Assembly: GCA_030248135.1 (NCBI GenBank)
Contig: JASANC010005521.1
Span: 1 to 64,000 of the forward strand
Direction: 5' to 3'
DNA: 64,000 nucleotides
Source of the DNA: Theristus sp. LFF4_11
Taxonomy: Eukaryota > Nematoda > Chromadorea > Monhysterida > Xyalidae
This document shows positions 32,509 through 44,534 of this stretch, in pieces. The notes beneath the pieces were generated by a model that saw nothing but the letters and a program-made list of their open reading frames with translations, was not told the DNA's origin and made no database searches. Each line of letters opens with the position of its first letter. Position 1 is the stretch's first letter. A program made the translations under genes and the position numbers.

Positions 32509-35500
32509 ATGGCCACTCGTCAAGTTGCCGCCACTTCGCCAGCGGCTGAATCATTGAAAATCGGCTATTATTTGGTAGCCGACTGCTTGAACGAATGCGC
32601 GGTTGAGTCGATGCTGGCGAGAACACGCCGCTGCCAAGAGGACTGGTTTACTTCAAGAAATTCAATGCAACATTCCCATCATACATTTCTTCGAAACACT
32701 GCATTCGAATTTGGAATAAACTTTTCAATAATGACCTGGCTGTATTGATTGATCCGCTATGCTTCCTTCCACCAGTCCGTGGAAACGTTCGAATTTCTTG
32801 AAAGTACACCTCCGCAGCCGGGCTACTGTGCCGAATCATTGCACATGATATTCACGGTTGCAAACATCACATTCACATTGAGCAACATTGAGTCGTTAGT
32901 GGAGACGACGAGCAACAGCAGCAGCTTCAAACAGATTGCTTACTCGTTGCTGGACTCTGGTGACATCGATGTCATCATACCGGCCGTTTGGTACATGACA
33001 CCCGAGCGCATCGCAAAGTACCAGTTCACCCCAGGAAAGTGCATTTCAGATCAAAAGTGTAACCTTCTAACTTTATAACATATCCAACTAGCTTATCAGT
33101 TAGAGGTTACATGATGCACGCATTCTGTGTCACCCAAACTCGGCATGTGTCTGCCTGCACCATGTAAATCGCACTTATTGTGTGGTAACATGTGGATTTG
33201 GACTGCAGCTAACAAATCTACAAACCCAACTGTTCAGACATTCGTATGGGCCGCTCGATGATCGGAGTGTATCCGATGGCGCAGTCGCAGAAGGCTATCG
33301 GCACGCCAACGTCCTACTTCGACGTGTACTCGAAGGATCTTTGGTTGCTCGCCATACTCGCCTACTGCGTCTACAAAGCGCACAAATATTTCTATCGGCG
33401 CTATCCGTTGGTCGAACGACGCCTTCAGCTCAGTGGCATCACCAGCAAACAGGTCAGACATACAGATAAGATAGTATGTTTGTTGAAACCTGTCATTTTT
33501 TTCGGAAATATATATGGAACGCCGTCGATGGAAGAAAGAACGGGAACGGTGTTGCAAGGAAATACGTATTTAGCCACTCAAACGGTGTTTTGATTTCAAC
33601 CAAAACCAGATTCGTTCTTACCACAATTCGAAGTTTTGCATGTTCTGTATTGTGCGAAAGGTTCTAACAATCATACTTCATTTCGTAAGCAACGGGGCAC
33701 TCCTGAAAACAGAAAACGTTTGCAGGTGTATGAACACCCGGCAGATGGTTTCATTGAGTCAAGTGATTTTGAAACCAGTGACAGCGACGAAAATTAAATA
33801 CCGATCTTGCATGAATGACTGGTTTTGTTCGTTTTACGAAGTTGGTTGGTTGCTCCGCAAAAACAGCATAACCCAGAAAGACAACGTAGCTTCCATTGCA
33901 AGACCATTTGCGATTGCCATTGTGTTCCGCAGCGCGTGCGTCTGCTGAGCGTCTACCACGTTGGCATGCGTTTCCTGACATCCATCTTCCTGGCGCTCTA
34001 CAGCAACTGCATCCTTGCTGGTCTGCTTGTCTCCACTGAGAAGTTGGTCTTCACCAACTTTGCCGAACTGATTCAAGTTGTGTCGAGTGGCCGTATGCGC
34101 CTGCTGGTCAGTGCTGATGCCGAATGGTAAGTAGTGGCGGTGGCAGTGGCTTCTTCATGAGAACATGAACATGATACAATACACGTTTCAAAACTCCAAC
34201 CGCGGTCTTTTTTTGGTATACCACGCAAAAAACGTCCCAACCTCTATCGCTATTCCAACTGCTGTCGTGTCCTCTCAACTGCTGTCCTCCTGGCATAAGA
34301 AAATAGCTAACGCGTTCTCATTTTTGTGGCAGGACAACAGTTGGGATGGCAATTTTTGCGTAGATGCTATTTGACCTTTCCAACAACAACAACGCCGCTA
34401 ACTTGCACCCACTCAGGTACGATGCGATGATGCAAGGTCGTTTGCATTTCGAGCGCCAATTCCAACGAGCGCTACACTCGAACGGGCCGCTGTTCTACGA
34501 TGCGCATGCGTTCGATCGGTTCTCGCAAGTGGAACGTCTGAACGCACAGAATCTGTTCATGATTGACATGGTCGAATTCGAAAAGGACTACCAGAATCTC
34601 TACTGCATGCACACGGTTGTTTTGCCCGAGGTAATGTGCAATGTGGTACAGCACGTCTGTTTTCAGTACTCAACTCTATTACCAAACGTTTTTGTGAGCG
34701 CTCCATCACGTTGTGCTACCCTAAAATTACGTGCTGGAGAGTTCACGGCTTTTGCTGGGAGCACCACAAAAATGTTTGGTAACGGTTTAAAGTGAGAACG
34801 CTTTGCAAATATACGACTAACTGAATGGTTGCTTTTGCGCTAAAATACTTTGCCAGCGAATGGAGTTTTTAGACGTCACCATGTTTTGCGAAAATGCAAG
34901 CTAAAAATCCTCCATCTCTCGTTGATGCAGGTAACGAGCCTCGAGACGGGCGTCATGTTCAGTGCGCACACGCCGAAACGGCTGATCAAGCGGATAGACG
35001 AAGTGACTGTGAAACTGTCGCCGGCATTCTTGCAGATCAAGGAGCGCTACGATGAGAAACGCAAGGTTGAACTGAAGCACGCGCGTTGTGCGAACGCGTC
35101 CAAAGGTGGCCGAGTTTGTTTTCACTGTCAGACCCCACTACTGAGAAAACGTGGCAACTAATTCTGGCCACTAAAGTGCGTAATAAAACCGCGCTCTTGT
35201 GTTCTAAGATAGTAAACGAGTTCTAGTGGCCTGCTGAATTAGCAGCGATGTTTTCCCAGTAGACATTCTGCGGTTCGAAACGGTGGAAAATTGAAAACTT
35301 TTAAATTTTTAAAGGGTATACGGGCAGCGAAACAGGCATCGGCAGTCATTTGAAGCCGATTCCGTTCACAGCGATCAGCGCATTGCTGCTGCTTGTGTTC
35401 TCAGCACAACTCGTATCATTTGGCACGTTGTGCCTGGAGAAACTACTGAAACTGGCGGAGTCATGCGCCAGGTAAATAAGTCATTGTTATCATGGGTTGT

Positions 35501-35752
35501 TTCTGCGATTAACTTGGCGTTTGAACATTTCATTCTTTTATATTGATCGTTTTCATAGTGCCGAAAAAGACCTAGTTTGTATTTTGAGATTTTTTCAGAA
35601 CTCGTGCTGTTGTGCAACACCTGTCTCAGTTCTTCAACAAAACCACGCAGTTTCTGAGCACCACTAATCTTGGGCAAAAGGCGTACTCCCTGATCGCATT
35701 TCCGAATGTACCGATTGAGAAAACGTCATGTGATGAAAATGCGAACGCTTAA
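32509..35752 (+). CDS. Divergent ionotropic glutamate receptor-like membrane protein
   Basis: A supported chain: 32770s-33040 (ligand-domain lobe, GYCAESLHMIFTVANITF), about 33240-33451 (first membrane segment LWLLAILAYCVYKA), 33931-34131, 34417-34630, 34929-about 35090, 35322-35471 and 35600-35752. The third segment reads MRFLTSIFLALYSNCILAGL and is followed by FTNFAELIQVV, the usual order of ionotropic receptors. After the second ligand lobe comes a last membrane helix (ISALLLLVFSAQLVSFG) and a cytoplasmic tail ending DENANA. The lobe lacks the well-known Arg and Asp/Glu glutamate contacts as far as I can align it, so glutamate may not be the ligand. This resembles the nematode family of short ionotropic-receptor-like proteins. 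The ATG at 32509 and the joins near 32640-32770 and 33040-33240 are unresolved. Confidence 0.7.
33061..33172. repeat. MITE family A relic
   Basis: ATATCCAACTAGCTTATCAG, GATGCACGCATTCTGTG and CTGCCTGCACCATG are decayed family A pieces. The right arm is mostly missing. It is close in type to the copy at 16297. Confidence 0.5.
33478..33670 (+). repeat. MITE family B copy
   Basis: In the large intron of the receptor-like gene. GTTTGTTGAAACCTGTCATT opens it, and GTGTTGCAAGGAAATACG and TTGATTTCAACCAAAACC lie in the core. GTATTGTGCGAAAGG marks the decayed right end. Confidence 0.75.
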
Positions 35753-36571
35753 TTTGTCACAAACAACAATTATAACAATTTATTTAATAATAAGATTTTT
35801 TCTTCTGAATACAATTGTTTTAACTGCGGATGACCTCTGAAATAGCCAGAAGAACTTGTGCTTCACTTGGAAAAGAAAACAACAGCGAAGTGCAAAAACT
35901 AAAAGTGAATATTCACTGTGATAAAAATGAATAACTTTATTTTGCGTGACAGAAATAATAAACAATGCGTGCGCGCAAAAACAATTTTGATTTTCGTAGA
36001 GCAAATTAAAAGTACAATTCGAGCATGCGTGAGTAATAACGCAACGGTGGCATGTATCAGTTGAATGAAAAATTACGAAGCGTGTCTTGTTGTTTTTAAG
36101 TCAGTGTTTTCCTAGCTATAATTCACAGCCTATGAGTGGGTTTTCAACCACAATTACACGCTTCGTATCATGTTGGCCAAAACATAGTGAATCTTTAGGC
36201 ATTTCTAAACGACTTAGAATCAAAAATGCACTCCATGATAAACGCATTCGCAATCTCGTTCCAAATATGCGGTAATTGTTTATCTCCGTTTAAAAAAATT
36301 AAATTATTAGTTCTAAAAAATCCTTGTTTCACAACGCGTGCATTCCTTTCTTCAGCTACCGCGTGTTGCCTCACTTCAAAAGATGCACTGAACCAACATC
36401 ATGCCCAGCATCCCAATTCATGGAAACAAGCAGACGCACCACACACGAATTCATTCACCGAAACCGAAAAGGGTAACGCAAATAAAGTTGCCGTGAGTCA
36501 AATTTGTGAAAAAAACTCATTAGTTTCTGTTTCAGCCGCTGAAGTAGAATCGAAACACACTCAGAGAAAAC
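35753..36571. other. Spacer, no gene seen
   Basis: AT-rich, with an AATAATAAACAATG stretch near 35955 and no exon that joins a neighbour. An open frame at 36226-36600 has no recognisable similarity and weak codon structure, so it is not called. Confidence 0.4.
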
Positions 36572-38870
36572 ATGCGTTACTTGACCATGAAAGTTGGTGA
36601 GCTGCTGAACAATTACAAACAGATAGATCTTATTGTGGTGCAATGCTACAATGAAACCATTCATGATGACGCCCAGTTGATCTGAAATACCTGGTCGGTC
36701 GTGGAGAAGTGGTGACAGTGGCCGAGCAGCTGAACTGCTTCAACAGTTTCACGAATGTCAAGCCGCTGTGTCGATGGCGCAACGCGTACGATGCAGACAG
36801 GCTCGACCACCTTGACTGGCACATCTTTGAGTCGCGCGTCGAACGGCACACCTGGCTGCTCTTGACAGATGATCAGACGACACCAGGTCGCTGCGGTGGT
36901 TCCGATTGTTTCATTCTTTGAACACGATTTAGAAGGAACTTGATTCACAGTGGAACTCAATATCACATGCAGTTACAGTTGATTGGTTGGTGATCACGTG
37001 ATGCATGCTTTCTGTGCAGACATTGCTGTGGAGGTGGAGTCAGTTCTGCACAGAAAGAATGCATCACGTGCACACCAACCACTCAGCTGATAGCTCATAA
37101 TTTATATTTATAGTTCGACTGTACGTGTTATAATTGTTGGTGGGTGGGTAACAACTTTGTAATGACAATTTACCAGTGGGTGTTTTAGACCCCCCGTTTC
37201 TGATGCTGAGCGGTGGTGCTGGCCATACAACCGATCGAGCTCTGCTGATTTCGGACCCAGTCGGCTGTCAACACGATGAGGGCGTTGTGAAGCTGCGATT
37301 TTGGATTAACCGGTGCTTTTTGAACGCAAAAAGCTACAGTTCGTACGATTTTATTTTCTTATTGTATTTTTAGTGTCCGTTCCCAGCCAACGCTGAAATT
37401 CTGCTGGAAATATCGAACGCAGCGACTGCTGAACGATTGCGTGAAACTGAAATACACGGCCGACAACAAAGATCACACGTCGATCACGTTTAATGGGCCG
37501 ATGGATCACGCTTTTCAGGCAAGCTGTTACGTTTCAGTTCTTCAACACAAAACTGATTCAAATTTTGCGAGTAGATTACGTATATCTTATCACAGAGAGA
37601 GAAAAGAAGTTCAACATTGGTTCCAAGCTGGCAGCTCAACAATTCGTTCAACTATTGTTTTTGTTAATCATCGACAAGATTGACTGCACTGATGCTGTTT
37701 TCAGCTGGTGTTCGTTGGCGAGAACCTGGTCGACATCGACAGTTTCATTGCGATCGACGACATTCAGTACAGCGCTCGCCAGATCACGCACTGCGACGGT
37801 GCACGTGCACTGAATCGTCAGCAGCGTGTTGTGCAGCCGCACAAGACACCGCCGGCCAACTCGGCACAACAGCAGACGTCACAGGACAGTGCAAACAACC
37901 GAATCACCAACGATGACCGATCGTACGACTACGATTATTACGACTACGAGGCAGCCGAGGTGAGCGCACCGTACAGAAGCAGACACGATCGACAAACGTG
38001 CGAACGAGCCAGCTGTGACTTCTTCAATGGTTGGCTTTTTTATTTTTATTTTATTTTTTTGATTTCATATTATAATGTTAATTTCGCACACAATTTGTCC
38101 TTGCATAGAAATCTGTGCCGGCTACAATTCGCGCGGCCGCGGCTCGGGCGGCGTTGGCCAGTCGAGCGGATGGGTCGTCCGACAGAACAGTGATCTTGGT
38201 TGGTGGCTCGTGCATTTTGTGGCTGTTTCCCACGATCGTTGCTACAGTAGAACTGGAAATCATCAGCAATCAACTGATTGGCTTCGAAATTGGGCTTACT
38301 GATTGCATTCATGTTTTACTGTTTGTCGACGTCGCAGTAACGCTGTGAGAGGAAAACACCTTTTATGAATCCGACAGACGGCTACGCGACGGCCGACTTT
38401 CCGCCGGCGAATCCGTTCCACGGGCCACAAGCGGACCGATTTTCACTCGAGTCAACCGACCTGCATCTGGACAAGCCGATATTCATTTACTTTGAACAAT
38501 CGATCAGTGGATTCACGAACGGCAGCGTGCCCCGTTTGGCGCTTTGTCTGGATTTCCTCGCCAGCGACTGCCTTTGGCGGCGGCCGCCCGGCTCGCCGAC
38601 TGACGGCATTTGGCGGCGAGAGCTTGTCAGGTTGCCAGCTGGCGAGTACAGGGTGTGTTGGCTGTTGTTGACTTGTTTTATCGTGCTCAAAATGACATGC
38701 ATTCGTTATCGAATCATTAATAGATTCACTCGTTCAACCATTGTTTTGCACAGTAATCATTATTCCAGTTGTTCTTCATCGCCGAAGTGAACCAACCGGA
38801 TAGCGGCAATGTTTCATTAAAGTTCATTCGATTTTACGACGACCCGAAAATGGACACACCGTTGTGTTGA
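36572..38870 (+). CDS. MAM-domain protein, 441 residues, eight predicted exons
   Basis: Exons 36572-36596, 36677-36886, 37189-37312, 37374-37518, 37705-38029, 38109-38202, 38352-38652 and 38769-38870 sum to 1326 nt in frame. The first MAM-like domain runs from LNCFNSF and LCRWRNAYDADRLDHLDW through ALLISDPVGC and VKLRFW to the diagnostic VFVGENLVDIDSFIAIDDI. A Gln/Asn-rich and Tyr/Asp-rich linker (DDRSYDYDYYDYE) follows. A second, weaker MAM-like unit has ERASCDFFN and ends with LFFIAEVNQPDSGNVSLKFI. MAM domains mediate adhesion or assembly outside the cell. The first exon (MRYLTMKV) fits in phase but is not a signal peptide, so the true start may be upstream. Intron 4 seems to use a GC donor (37519). 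The join 38202/38352 was chosen by phase. Confidence 0.72.
36948..37126. repeat. MITE family A copy, MAM gene intron 2
   Basis: The left arm has GATTGGTTGGTGATCACGTG and ATGCATGCTTTCTGTGCAG. The right arm has CTGCACAGAAAGAATGCATC and a terminal ATAGTTCGACTGT. It is well preserved and ends about 60 bases before exon 3. Confidence 0.9.
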
Positions 38871-39674
38871 GTGGCCCAGCGAACAGCATGGTGGTGGAGA
38901 AACGTTGACCATACGATCTTTGGTTGCCAAATTTTTGTTTTTTTATTATTTATACCGACTAAATTACGATTGACGAACAACCCACTGGCTTTAACACACG
39001 TAGACTCAGTGACGAAACAGTGCGACACGACTTTACAGCATGTAAAATTAATGACGCCACCAACGCGAAATCTTGTTTGCACATGCAAAACTTGTATTGT
39101 GGCCTGATTTCAAAGAAAAAATCGAACTTTGAACATCAAAATTCGATCGCATACACGCACACACTTGTCGCAGGCAACTATGACCAAAACAAAACGGAAA
39201 ACAAAACAAAATCAAGTAAAAATTGCACCAGAATTGATAAAATTGATAAATATATTTCACAAACAATGTAAAGGAATGAACATGACAGATGCGCAAAGCG
39301 CGCGTTAAAATTGACACAGAAGACGAATATTATGGTTCACAACTTCAATCAGCTACTTTGAGATGCGAAGGAGTATCGGAGCTCCGAGCGATCCAAATCC
39401 GACGAATCCAAACAAAACTGACAGAAACGGCGCGATTGTCGGCATGGTCCGGTCATTTTCGGCATGGTGCGGTTTTGCGTAAGTTGACAAGCAGGAGAAA
39501 ATGAATTTTGCTGCGTTGAAAGACTCGCGTAGTTTCTTCTTATTCAGCAGTGGATTGGAGATGAATGGTGAGAATTGAAGACGTGAATTGGTGGCGGCAG
39601 ACGTCACAGAGTGCGGTAGAAATGATGATGATTTCGCGGGAGCAAAAAAGCGCAAACAAAATTATGGCCGTTGG
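38871..39674. other. Convergent intergenic region, no gene seen
   Basis: This stretch separates the 3' ends of the MAM gene (+) and the Skeletor-like gene (-). It is AT-rich with no frame-consistent exon. Both 3' untranslated regions should fall here. Confidence 0.45.
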
Positions 39675-42600
39675 CTATGACGAGTGGTATCTGGTGGTGA
39701 GTAACTGTGTCGCGCTGCACGCAATTAGCATTGTCCACACGAGCGTCCACCACAGTCCACCGGCGCTCCTAGACGCCGCGTTGAACGGTTTCTGTCCGTG
39801 CCGCGGTACTTTCGCCACGGCGGCGTTGTGCTGCAGCCAGAGTTCGTACTCGTATGGAATGTCCTGAGCGTCTGGCGTCTCCGGTGGTATCTCATCGGTG
39901 ACCATGATCTTGAAGCCCATGTTGTAGTTCGTGTAGCTCTGCAAGTCATTTAAACAGTGCAGACATTTCTTGTGTTCTCGTTCTCGTGTTTTCATGAAAC
40001 CATCCAATCACCACAGCCCAGTTTTGGTGTTTCATCTCTTAAAAAACGTGAACTGTCCAGTGAACCAGATCGCAACCTGATAGTAGACAGTGTCGGGCGT
40101 CTGCCTGTCCGGTTGCCACCTGAGCACGCCCGCTGCGCCGCGTTGACACTTCAGTTTCAGTTGATCCGCGTAGTCTTTGAAGTCGTCATACATGTCCGGG
40201 TTGTCGTCAAGCTGTTTCTGACTCCACAGACACAGCGCACCGCCTGAATTGCGTTTGCTTTGATGACGATTTAATGAATAATTGAAATTTTAGGTTCAGT
40301 AGCACATCTGTAATCTGTGAAACGAAAAATGCATGGCTCGATGGACAAGTAGCCAAAAAATTATTTCTTTCAAAAAATTAATTCTTCCAACTCACTCGCA
40401 TTGCCAGCACTGTCCTGTTGTGGTTTTTCGAGTTGATTCAGTCCGGCAAACACGGTGACTTTCTAGAAAATAAAGTGAAACTGGCTGTAAAAGAAACAGA
40501 AACACTGATGAAACTAAAAAAGCCAGAACGCCATCACGGCCGTTATAAAACAGAACCTGTCTACCGACGTCAGTTTTTGACCAACCAACTTACCGACAAA
40601 AGAACCAACCTACATAACTGATGTGGAACTTCGTTTTAAGCATAAGCATTTAACCAACCTGTTTATCGTCGCCGGGTAGTTTCATGTATCCGCCAAACGG
40701 CTCGTTCGAAATGTACAGGGGATTATAGAAGTGCACTGTGGACGGGTCATCACCGCCTTGGATACTGAAAAACGTTTTTTTTTCAAAAGCTTCAACACGA
40801 AATCAGTAAAGAACAGAAAAGAATCGCAATGACGCTGCACAGAAGCGCTCACTTGAATGTGTATGTGATGCCACGTTGCAGCACCAACATCGGCGTCATG
40901 TAGCCGTTCACGTACCACACGTAATCGTTTGGTCTCGCTTCTGCAAAAAAACCGACACTTTTGTATTTATTGTATTTATTTACAAAAAAACATGAAAATC
41001 AGCCTGCTACACAGTGCACACAGTTTAGCGTGTGCCTCGACAAACGGGAAGCTCCCACCTTACGCTGATAAAGCAAGCAGGCACAGCACATACCAGCCCA
41101 GGCCTCGTACGCGCGTCTGCCACCGGGTGGTCCAAGTTGAAAAGTGAAATTGCTGCGATCCGCCCTGCCAACCAGCGTCGTCAGTGGCCAGTCTGGCTTG
41201 CGTTCTGTCTCGACGTCGTCGAACTGACACAGAAGAACACACCAAAATATGCAACCGGGTATTTGTTGTCTCTGTTTTTAATGCAACAAAAAAGATTTGG
41301 TAAAAAACGATAAGTCACTTTGAGCCAGTTTTATGTCCAGAAAAAACCGGTTTTATTTCCGAAATAAATTGTTACCATCTTTGGTTCCATCTTTATAGCC
41401 ATAGTGCTTGTGCTATATAAAAACAGCAGAAAAATGGCGGGTTTTGCCTGCAGACGATAAAATGATTGTTTTTCCCAAACACACTCTTTTCTGCGGCGGC
41501 ACATAGGGCGGCACGCGGTCGGAGATTTGTCCCACTTTGACGTGACCGAAGTCGATGCGGAAATTGATGCAGTAAACACTGATCCACTCGATGTTGTAGA
41601 TGTCGTGCGTCGCCGGCAACTCCAAGATCACGTCCTGGCCCGTGTAGCGTTCCTTCACTGCTGTGATCCTGAAATTACAGTCGAACCTAACCCAAATAAA
41701 AACCCAACAACCAAGTGCCGTTTCGACCTTAGCACGAAAACTTTAAATTATAGGCAATCAGCTGGTTGGTTGGTGTGATCACCATCACCGGATGCATGCT
41801 TTTTGTGCAGATGTTGTTGTGTCATATAATGGGATGAGATATAAATGTAAGCCCAACGACAACGAGTACCCCTTATGTGGCAATGGTTTTGGTACCACGG
41901 GATGGTGAACCTACCGGGGTTTGGTATACCTTAGGGTTTTCGGAATCGGTGGGAATCGTGTTTTAAACAAAACACGACGTTTTCACGACGCGCAGTTTGA
42001 AATTCATATCGGGCAAAAAATCAGGCAAAATTTCCAATCGCCGTTCGCTTACGTTATGAAGGCAATCAAATAGTTTGCCTGCCAGCGTGCGATCCGCCGT
42101 GATTTAGACTTTACATACAGGAACAGTTCTTCAAGCGATCGAACAAAATCGCCCTGCGGTTGCGCCATTTTCAATCAAGTGAAAGTGACAAAACGAGGAT
42201 GAACGTTCAACAGGCGAACAACAGCAATTCCGCTTGGGACAATGCAAACTCAGCAGCAATAAACAAATGCTTCTCGCTGGGGTACAGGGCATTATTATTG
42301 CAAGTAAACAGTGAAGCAGTAAAGACGGAGTGACTGGCGGCTGCTGTGTGAGCGAGAGAGTGGTGTGATCGGCAAAACTTTGCATCAGCAGCTAGAAAAA
42401 ACGCACGCTGACGACACGTGAATGACGCGTGAACGGAACGTTTTTTGCATTGCTGCCACTGCACAGACAACTGGGCTTGATGCTGATACTGACCAAGCGG
42501 CTGTTGTTGACGCAGAGAACTGCCCATATTTAAAGTGCAACGAACACCACTTGAGTGCAACGAAAAACGTAACAAAAAATAAGCCAGCATTGCACCCAGC

Positions 42601-44534
42601 CCAGAACAGCCGATTACGCTTAAAAAACAAACGATCACTATAAATTACAATTTTGAACCTTTGCTGCTGAACATGAAAAAAATGTTGTTTTTACGATACC
42701 AGCAGCACACGTGTGTGGCCCGGATCTGGGGCTAGCTACCTCCACCTGGGCGTTTGTGGGGGGGATCTAATAGACGACATGACAAGTTTTTTTTTGAAAT
42801 TGACAGAGCCCCAGACAAATTTGGACGAGAATAAAAAGCCAGCTGAACACACAACAAAAACACACAGACCTTCCGTCAACGTCTCGTCCTCGAATGGCCA
42901 CCTTGACAGCCTTGTCAGGGTTGATCGGGCCACTGCCCGCAATGATGTGGCCGTCTGGAAACAAGTGCAAATCACAGCTTACCAAATACAATCAAATCAG
43001 AAAAGTAACACTTTGCAATTATTATTATTACGCAAATAACAGAACAGAAAGAGACCATCACGAAGTGGCAGAATGATGAAATGAGCGAACAGCGTTCACA
43101 CATACCTGGCGCCTGATTGCCGTCGAACGTGAACCCGTAGATCTTCACGGTGCGTCTGTCCATGACGAGAATCGGACCGGAGCCAACGTTGTACTTGAGG
43201 CCCGCGAATGTGCCGTTCAAGAAGGCAGGCCGCGGCGGCGTCAGACTCTCCGGCATTTGAACGCTGCCGTAATCTTTCTGGAAAACAGTTAAATGTGGCA
43301 TATTCATAGGCAATCAGCTGATTGGCTCCTTTTGAATTGGCCTCACTGATTGATTGATACAGCAAGACAGGTCGATGCCGCCAATCAGCATGAACGAATA
43401 TTCAAATGCAAAAATGCACAAATTGTAATGTTCTGCAGTTTAATCGCAGATATAAAAAAATAAAAACCGAGCCGAACAACACGACGTCTTGCATGTTTAG
43501 TGGAAAAGCTTGTCTATTTCATTTCAAAAAGCATGACCAACCAGATACGTTTGACACCACAGTCCAAAGCTGTTGAAATCAGTGACTCGATGGTTGTGCG
43601 GCAGCACAATCACAACCGTCGCGTTCTTGTATTTGTCCAGTGCACGATTGCTGCAATCAACAATCAACCCTGTCTGCGATCTGCTGTTAAGATTTGTGGA
43701 TTTTCCGGTTATCAATTAATCTAAGGGTTCTCCTATTACAAAATAAATCACCCAGACTGCATTTTGGATTGAGTTTCTGGAGGTTGTATCGAAAATAACT
43801 TGATAATGGATTTAACGTACGTACCCATACTCGAATGTTGGCACGGCAAGTCCAGACGACGACAACGTTGTCTCTTTGTCTGCCCAGAAGAAAAGATCTG
43901 CAAATTTAAAATCAATAAAATACGAAACTTTTTTGGTAACAAAACGTTCTTTCTCCAATAGTGCCAGCGCCGGGCAACTGTTTTAAATTATAAAACAACG
44001 ATTACACAAAAACAATAATCTAAAACATCACTGTGTGTAATGATTCAAAAATACTTCTAACAAGTAACACAAACGTTCCAAGCACTACAAATGCAGTCCG
44101 ATCTTGTGACAGCAACCAAAGTATGTCAGCTTACCACCACAATCGCCTATATCGACTGTAAGGGAAGTTTAATAAAAACCAATCAAAATTTCGAGATTTT
44201 CCAACTTCGAAAGGGGTACATCACTGAGAGTGAAGCCCCTTTTCTGCCTCCGAAGTTGGCCAAAGACCAAAATGCAGAGAACCTGACCTTCATAGTCCAT
44301 ACAACTTGATTCAAGAAATTTCAATGACCAAGTTCTCTGCCTAAAATTTGACCAAGCGCAAAAACTGACCAGGCGCGTCAGCGTTGTACGTGAATCCAAT
44401 GACCTGAAGACAGGTGTCGTTGACCACGTACACGTCGCCCTTGAGACCGACGCCTTGCGGATCAGGCAACGCACCGATGAAATCGCCGTACCACGGCTCC
44501 GGCTCCGGCTCACACCAAACTGTCAGCGCAAATA
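39675..44534 (-). CDS. Skeletor-like protein: two DM13 domains and a cupredoxin-like C-terminal part, 5' end missing
   Basis: Twelve exons on the minus strand (44534-44370, 43897-43825, 43650-43542, 43277-43106, 42954-42870, 41668-41485, 41223-41094, 40940-40853, 40764-40659, 40462-40396, 40243-40077, 39938-39675) stay in one frame for 1610 nt, about 536 residues. DM13 domain 1 has WYGDFIGAL, LQVIGFTYNADAPDLFFW and FNSFGLWCQTYL. Domain 2 has VKIYGFTFDGNQAPDG and WISVYCINFRIDFGHVKV. Then come the Skeletor signatures YVWYVNGYMTPMLVLQRG, FYNPLYISNEPFGGY, VTVFAGL and RQTPDTVYYQSYTNYNMGFK. The C-terminus is hydrophobic (LWWTLVWTMLIAC), fitting a membrane or lipid anchor. In flies Skeletor is linked to the spindle matrix; DM13 cysteines suggest redox or extracellular roles. 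The first listed exon begins in mid-codon, so at least one upstream exon with the start is not found. Confidence 0.82.
41728..41828. repeat. MITE family A left half
   Basis: GAAAACTTTAAATTATAGGC, AATCAGCTGGTTGGTTGGTG and GATGCATGCTTTTTGTGCAG are present. The right arm is absent. It lies in an intron of the Skeletor-like gene. Confidence 0.75.
43303..43400. repeat. Possible family A-related fragment
   Basis: CATAGGCAATCAGCTGATTG matches the family A end, and a related block AGCAATCAACTGATTGGC occurs at 38268-38290. Both continue with similar TTTTGAATTGGCCTCACTGA-type sequence, so they may form a separate small family. Confidence 0.4.

Noticed and set aside
26730..36571. Operon of TOP2, SERAC1 and the receptor-like gene
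   Set aside because: They share a strand, but spacers of 440-820 bp and unrelated functions give no support, and no trans-splice signal can be shown.
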